The translations under genes and the position numbers were made by a program. The notes beneath the pieces are model-generated. The model was not told where the DNA came from. It saw only the letters and a program-made list of their open reading frames with translations, and did no database searches. Below are positions 59,086 to 64,000 of a DNA stretch of 64,000 nucleotides, in pieces (the stretch's first letter is position 1; every line of letters starts with the position of its first letter). This DNA is from an uncultured Lachnospiraceae bacterium (lineage in GTDB: Bacteria; Bacillota; Clostridia; Lachnospirales; Lachnospiraceae): assembly GCA_947175035.1 (NCBI GenBank), contig CAMWLG010000009.1:1-64000 (forward strand). The letters are read 5' to 3'.

Positions 59086-60232
59086 AGTCGTTGTATTCCC
59101 CATCCTCACTCTCGTCATCATACTCTTCATCGTAATCTTCATCATACTCGTCATCCAGATAGTCCTCATAGCGGAATCCGGGAGAGTCCTTCGCCTGAGT
59201 CTCAGACTTGATGTCAATCTTATAACCCGTGAGTCTTGCCGCAAGTCTGGCGTTCTGCCCCTCCTTGCCGATAGCGAGGGAGAGCTGATAATCCGGAACC
59301 ACAACCTTCGCAGTCTTCTCGTCCGGATCCGCGAACACCGCTACCACCTTCGCGGGTGACAACGCATTCTGAATCAGATTGCCGGGGTTGTCATCCCATG
59401 GGATAATATCGATTTTCTCGCCCCGAAGTTCCTCCACGATCGCGTTGACCCTGGCGCCATTCATACCCACGCACGCTCCCACGGCGTCCACGTTGGGGTG
59501 ATTGCTCCACACCGCCATCTTGGTACGGCTGCCCGCCTCCCTGGCAATACTCTTAATCTCAACCGTGCCGTCCTTAATCTCCGTCACCTCGGACTCAAAC
59601 AATCTCTTCACCAGCTCCGGATGGGTCCGGCTCACATTGATGCGGGGGCCCTTGGAAGTATTCTTCACCTCCAAAATATATACCTTGATGCGCTCGGTAG
59701 GTCTGAACACCTCGCCCTTCACCTGCTCACTCTCGGCGAGCATCGCATCCGCTTTGCCCAGATTGATGCTGATATTCCTACCGATATTGCGCTGTACCAC
59801 GCCGGTGACCACATCCTTCTCCTTCTCGAAGTACTGGTTGTAGATCACGCTTCTCTCTTCTTCCCGGATCTTCTGCAGAATCACGTTCTTAGCGTTCTGG
59901 GTAGCGATACGTCCAAACTCCTTGGACTTGATCTCCACCTTCAGCATATCGCCGACCTGTGCTTTCTGGGAGAGCGCCTGCGCGTCCTCAAGGGCTATCT
60001 GCAGACAGTCATCAGCCACATCCTCCTTGGCAGCTACCACTTCCTTCTCCGCATATACCAGAAAATCGCAAGTCTCGCGGTCAATCTCCACCTTCACGTT
60101 CTCCACCTTACCAAAATGGTTCTTGCAGGCGGTGAGCAGAGAATTCTCAATGGCATCAAACAATGTCTCCTTGCTGATCTCCTTCTCCTTCTCCAGAATA
60201 TCCAACGCCTCCATTAATTCCTTGTTCATCAT
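59072..60232 (-). CDS. nusA: Transcription termination/antitermination protein NusA
   Basis: NKELMEALDILEKEKEISKETLFDAIENSLLTACK; S1 and KH regions; acidic C-terminus. Confidence 0.97.
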   Translation of the reverse strand: MMNKELMEALDILEKEKEISKETLFDAIENSLLTACKNHFGKVENVKVEIDRETCDFLVYAEKEVVAAKEDVADDCLQIALEDAQALSQKAQVGDMLKVEIKSKEFGRIATQNAKNVILQKIREEERSVIYNQYFEKEKDVVTGVVQRNIGRNISINLGKADAMLAESEQVKGEVFRPTERIKVYILEVKNTSKGPRINVSRTHPELVKRLFESEVTEIKDGTVEIKSIAREAGSRTKMAVWSNHPNVDAVGACVGMNGARVNAIVEELRGEKIDIIPWDDNPGNLIQNALSPAKVVAVFADPDEKTAKVVVPDYQLSLAIGKEGQNARLAARLTGYKIDIKSETQAKDSPGFRYEDYLDDEYDEDYDEEYDDESEDGEYNDYDEE

Positions 60233-60270
60233 TTCCTCCGTTTCCGGCTTTCGCCTTGTTCTCTATTGTT

Positions 60271-60738
60271 TTAAAAATCCAATGCCAGTCGAATCAGGGC
60301 AATCTCCGCTCTTTCAAACGTGCGCCCGCTCCCGTCCTCCTGCCGGATCGTCAATTCCTTCTCGTCAAAGCTCTCCAATGTCCCTGCAAACTCCTTGCAC
60401 TTGTCAATGGGCTTAAACAACTTAATCTCCACATCCTGGCCAATACTTTTCGCAAGATGCTTATCCTTCTTCAGCGTACGCCCGAGCCCTGGGCTGGACA
60501 CCTCCAAAATATACGCCTCTGGAATAAAATCCTCCCTGTCCAACACATCCGACAACGCCCTGCTCACATTCTCACAGTCGTTGATATTCACACCCTCCGG
60601 CTTGTCAATGTAAGCCCTCAGATAATATTCACTGCCCTCCTTCACATACTCCACGTCATAGATTTCCACGCCATTCTCCGCGGCAATCGGAGCAAGCAGC
60701 TCCTCCGTGCGGGCCTCGTACGTTTCTCGTTTCGACAT
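60271..60738 (-). CDS. rimP: Ribosome maturation factor RimP
   Basis: ENGVEIYDVEYVKEGSEYYLRAYIDKPEGVNINDCENVSRALSDVLD. Confidence 0.96.
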   Translation of the reverse strand: MSKRETYEARTEELLAPIAAENGVEIYDVEYVKEGSEYYLRAYIDKPEGVNINDCENVSRALSDVLDREDFIPEAYILEVSSPGLGRTLKKDKHLAKSIGQDVEIKLFKPIDKCKEFAGTLESFDEKELTIRQEDGSGRTFERAEIALIRLALDF

Positions 60739-60914
60739 CCCAATCCTCCTTCAGAAAACCTCCTCATTGCTCACAATCGAGTAGGAAAGGGTTTCCCCTA
60801 CTCGCTGCGCGGGGTGCGTGCTGCAAAGCAGCAATCTATATTGCGCCCCCCTGCGCACAAAGAAGAAAGAGTGGCGCGCGTCCACTCTTACTAAACTAAC
60901 TTTATGCTACTGAA

Positions 60915-60943
60915 AGTATAGACCCAAAACTTGGAAATGTCAA
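60915..60943 (-). promoter_or_regulatory. SigA-type promoter for the rimP-nusA-infB operon
   Basis: TTGACA (60938-60943), 17 nt, TATACT (60915-60920). Confidence 0.75.
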
Positions 60944-60959
60944 CAGTTTTTTTAGCTTC

Positions 60960-61406
60960 CTATTCCCCTAATATCCCCTGCATCCGCTTGATCACTTCCC
61001 GTTCTCCCGCAATCTGCTGCTCCAAACGTTCGATGTTTACCTTGGCTTCCTGACTTCGCTCCCATGCGGCAGCATATTGCAGCGCCCTGTTCAAACCCGC
61101 AAGTTCCATATCCGGGGAAAGCTCCTTGGTGAGTGTCACTTCCACCTCCTTGAGCTGGTAACTGAGCCCGTCACAGGTTCTCCTGTCCTCGCCATACTGT
61201 GGAATAAACCTGGCAAACGCTATTTCCCCAAACTCTTCCGTGTCATACCATAGCTGACAATCATGAACGAAAAAAGGAGGTATGACACAATCCAATCCGG
61301 ATATGGCCTCCTCCACCAACTTTGCGGCGCCTATACTCCTGACATCCTCCCCCGCCAAACCGCTCGCCGCAGTCTGGAGAATCGCCAACAATTCCCCAAT
61401 ATTCAT
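60960..61406 (-). CDS. Hypothetical protein, about 148 aa
   Basis: MNIGELLAILQTAASGLAGEDVRSIGAAKLVEEAISGLDCVIPPFFVHDCQLWYDTEEFGEIAFARFIPQY. Confidence 0.65.
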   Translation of the reverse strand: MNIGELLAILQTAASGLAGEDVRSIGAAKLVEEAISGLDCVIPPFFVHDCQLWYDTEEFGEIAFARFIPQYGEDRRTCDGLSYQLKEVEVTLTKELSPDMELAGLNRALQYAAAWERSQEAKVNIERLEQQIAGEREVIKRMQGILGE

Positions 61407-61531
61407 AGTGTTACCTCCCCGTTTTCTCATTTGTACCAGAATCCAACATGCCCACCATACACTTCATGTTCTCTTCATTGTAACATATGGTTTGCATAAA
61501 ATACACCTTAATCGGATAACACAAATGGAAA

Positions 61532-62549
61532 TTATATATTGCATCCAAGCCCCGCCTGCCGGATAAAAGAAGCGATGCTCTCGGCTTCAGCAGCCGCTTT
61601 CAGCCACTGCCGCAAGACTGCCGGATCGTACTGATCCAAAATATGCCTCCGAAGCGTCTCCGGAACTGTGCCCAGTTCTTCCAGAAGAATAAGAATTGAT
61701 TCCGATTTTCCTTTGGCCATTCCTGCCGACATTCCTTCCGATATTCCTTCCGCCATTCCCCGCTCGTACTCCGTCTTCCGCATGGCTCGCCGGGTCTCCT
61801 CCTCGTCATACTCAAAAATACTCATGTATCTAACCTCCGCCTTGTTGACCAGAAGGAATTCCCGCAGGATCCCCTGATCGATACATTCGTCCACCGCCCG
61901 ATCTACCGCCTCACTGATGGGAAGAGTACTGGCGTACAATCTGACCTTGTCCACATACTGCATATATTCCCCGAGCGTCTGGCACTGTGCCTTCAAAACT
62001 TCGTTGCACCCGGCATTGATGTTGAGCACCTGCACAATAAGTTCCAGTTCCGATGCCGGCATCCCGGCAAGCTCCGCTTCCCCTGCCGCTCTCCCATTCC
62101 CCGCATAGGCATCCGAAAGCCGCAACAGCACCTGCTCTGGACAAGGTGCCGTCCCATTGTAGAACACCATGAAATGAGGCGCCGGAATGGATACCCGCCT
62201 GCCGCCATAGAGATTCTCCCCCACCGTAAGCTTTCCGTACTCCGCAGCCACATACTGCAGAAACCGCAGCGGCATGTTGGGGTTCACAGTGGACTGATGC
62301 TCAAACAGATAGAGGTTCAGGTCAATCAGCAGAGCAATGTCATTCTTGACCCCAAGGTATACGGCGCTCTCCAGCGTGACAATCTCCAACGCCGCAGGAT
62401 CCTGATAATCGTTTCCAGTGACGGCATTGTATAGCCCCAGCAGTCTCGTCCGATCCCGGAAAAGCATCCGAAATACCGTATCCTTGTAACGGCGGTTTGG
62501 GCTCACGGTCTCTGCCGTGAGGCGGATTTTCTTGTGTTTTTTCTTCATA
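61532..62549 (-). CDS. Rpn family recombination-promoting nuclease/putative transposase (PD-(D/E)XK type)
   Basis: RRYKDTVFRMLFRDRTRLLGLYNAVTGNDYQDP ... LGVKNDIALLIDLNLYLFEHQSTVNPNMPLRFLQYVA; C-terminal GM-rich repeat; RBS aggaggt. Confidence 0.85.
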
Positions 62550-62950
62550 AGTACCTCCTTTGCGGGGGCATTATTTCCCAAAAGGAAATACAAGAAAACC
62601 CGGCGTTCCCGTTCCGGCTTCCCTTGACCCCCGTGCGTTTTGATGTGTGGGTAAAGCACAGATTTCGTTTGAAGTCAGACGGGAGAACTCCCCGAGACAC
62701 GGCAAAGCCATGAATGAATCCAAAGAATACATGCTTGTAGAAAAAGTATAACAGAGCTATGCTAAATTGGCAACAAAATTTTTTAATTTTGGGCTCCGAA
62801 CATCTTGCACATAAAAATTTTAATTCAGCGATTTTCGCTGTAAAACCGTGCATTCGTCATAATGTCTACGGGTATGTCGTGCCCAGAGGGGAAGACAGGG
62901 CCTGGTGCATTCGGCAGGCTTTTTGGGGGTGGTCATTTCCGGGGGGCGCA

Positions 62951-62983
62951 GGAACGTCCCGACAGTTGTCCAAGGGACGTTCC
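62951..62983. repeat. Perfect 10-bp inverted repeat
   Basis: GGAACGTCCC-gacagttgtccaa-GGGACGTTCC. Confidence 0.85.
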
Positions 62984-63063
62984 CGGTGCCGTGGGCTGAT
63001 TGAAAATCATTGTTTTTCATGACTTGAAAACGGACTGGAAATTTCTCTGTTTTGCACAAGGGA

Positions 63064-63420
63064 TCATACTGCGCGTTCGGGACTGATCTCCCTGACAGTC
63101 CGGCTGGGCGTGATGGTAAGCCCTTCCATCAGCCAGCGGAATTGCTTTGGTGTCAGAGCTTGTACCTCGGAAGCTGACCGGGGTCATTGGAACTTTCCCT
63201 GTTCCAGTCTCTTGTATAGAAGGAATCCGTTGCCCATCCACAATAAGCCTTTTATTCTGTCGGCTCTGCGGCCGCAGAAAAGGAAGAGCGTACCTTTTTC
63301 AAAGGAGGTCTGATGCTATTTATCACCTATGATCATGGAAAGTCCGTCTATCCCTTTCCGGAGATCGACATAACCGCATGCCAGAACCACACGCCGGATG
63401 CCGGCAGCATCTTCAAGCAT
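63064..63420 (-). pseudogene. IS66-type TnpB (orf2) pseudogene with two in-frame stops
   Basis: MLEDAAGIRRVVLACGYVDLRKGIDGLSMIIGDK*HQTSFEKGTLFLFCGRRADRIKGLLWMGNGFLLYKRLEQGKFQ*PRSASEVQALTPKQFRWLMEGLTI; TAG at 63316-63318, TGA at 63184-63186. Confidence 0.9.
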
Positions 63421-63793
63421 GGGACACCTCCTTCAGAATCCGGGCAAGAACCGTGTTCGAAATGTCATTTGTGATTTCTATGCTCATGCAGGATGTCCGG
63501 ATCACGGTAACGCCGGCAACTGCACTTTCCGTGTCTTCCGGTGCAGACCGAACAAATGATACCTCCACAAAAGCAACGTCTGTCTTTTCAGACACTGCAG
63601 GAAGGGCGGTCTTTTCCTGTATCAGGTCATATGCCTGTTGCCGGAATTTTCGTTGCCAATGATAGTAACTTTACTCGCATATGCCATTTTCGTCCAGCCA
63701 GCTTTTGGCCGACTGGCCTGCGGGACGCTGCCCGCAGGCTCTGATGATGCCTGTCCAATACTCGGCACGTATTTCATGAGTGCATTGATCCAT
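63413..63793 (-). pseudogene. IS66-type TnpA (orf1) pseudogene with one in-frame stop
   Basis: MDQCTHEIRAEYWTGIIRACGQRPAGQSAKSWLDENGICE*SYYHWQRKFRQQAYDLIQ...; TAA at 63671-63673; overlaps tnpB by 8 bp. Confidence 0.82.
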
Positions 63794-63883
63794 AGTGTTT
63801 AGTACCTCCTTGAAAAAATCTGTTGTTTTTTCAAGGATGCACTAAAAATGCTTTTAGAGAAAGGCGGGGGATTTGACGTTTAC

Positions 63884-64000
63884 TCTCAGAAACAGCAAAG
63901 CTTAACAATTTGAGACCTTATTATTATTTCAAGCATCTGCTCACAGAGCTGCCAAACCTTTGTGATGATAATGGAAATATAGAACCTGCAGAGCTGGATC
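63884..64000 (+). pseudogene. C-terminal fragment of an IS66-type transposase (TnpC), running off the window
   Basis: Plus-strand frame SETAKLNNLRPYYYFKHLLTELPNLCDDNGNIEPAELD from 63886; stop TGA immediately upstream at 63874-63876. Confidence 0.65.

Larger units (their letters stand above)
63064..63883 (-). mobile_element. Truncated IS66-family element (5' end, tnpA and tnpB only)
   Basis: tnpAB pseudogenes; GTAAACGTCAAATCCCCCGCC-type end at ~63883; no tnpC follows before 62549. Confidence 0.7.

Noticed and set aside
62545-62853. 102-aa minus-strand ORF upstream of rpn
   Set aside because: Overlaps the rpn leader/RBS region and has an atypical Phe/Cys-rich composition; better explained as non-coding sequence.

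Overview
The window looks like a Firmicutes (Lachnospiraceae-like) chromosome. Most of it is minus-strand housekeeping genes: purL, purEMND, radA, clpC, recA-recX, nrdDG, pnp, rpsO, ribF-truB-nrnA-rbfA-infB-L7Ae-rnpM-nusA-rimP. There are five tRNAs and several accessory or surface genes. The most unusual region is 29.2-35.2 kb. It is a compact, co-oriented cassette: a LytTR regulator, then a 3x23-bp iterated hairpin repeat, a leaderless amidase, a jacalin-like lectin, a leaderless GH24 lysozyme, a DUF2589-like protein, an overlapping 82-aa ORF, a second DUF2589-like protein, a 93-aa protein, a STAS protein and an RsbW-like protein. No holin or phage structural genes are visible, so it is the best candidate for an undescribed envelope- or glycan-targeting system. 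Other points of interest: a GntR-clpC operon with a palindromic operator where ctsR/mcsAB might be expected; a WalR-like box at an NlpC/P60 promoter; NrdR-like and SOS-like boxes; structured leaders upstream of purE and rimP; a split small gene with a TAATG overlap; and decayed, probably nested IS66 remnants at the right edge. All family names come from reading the translations. No database search was run.
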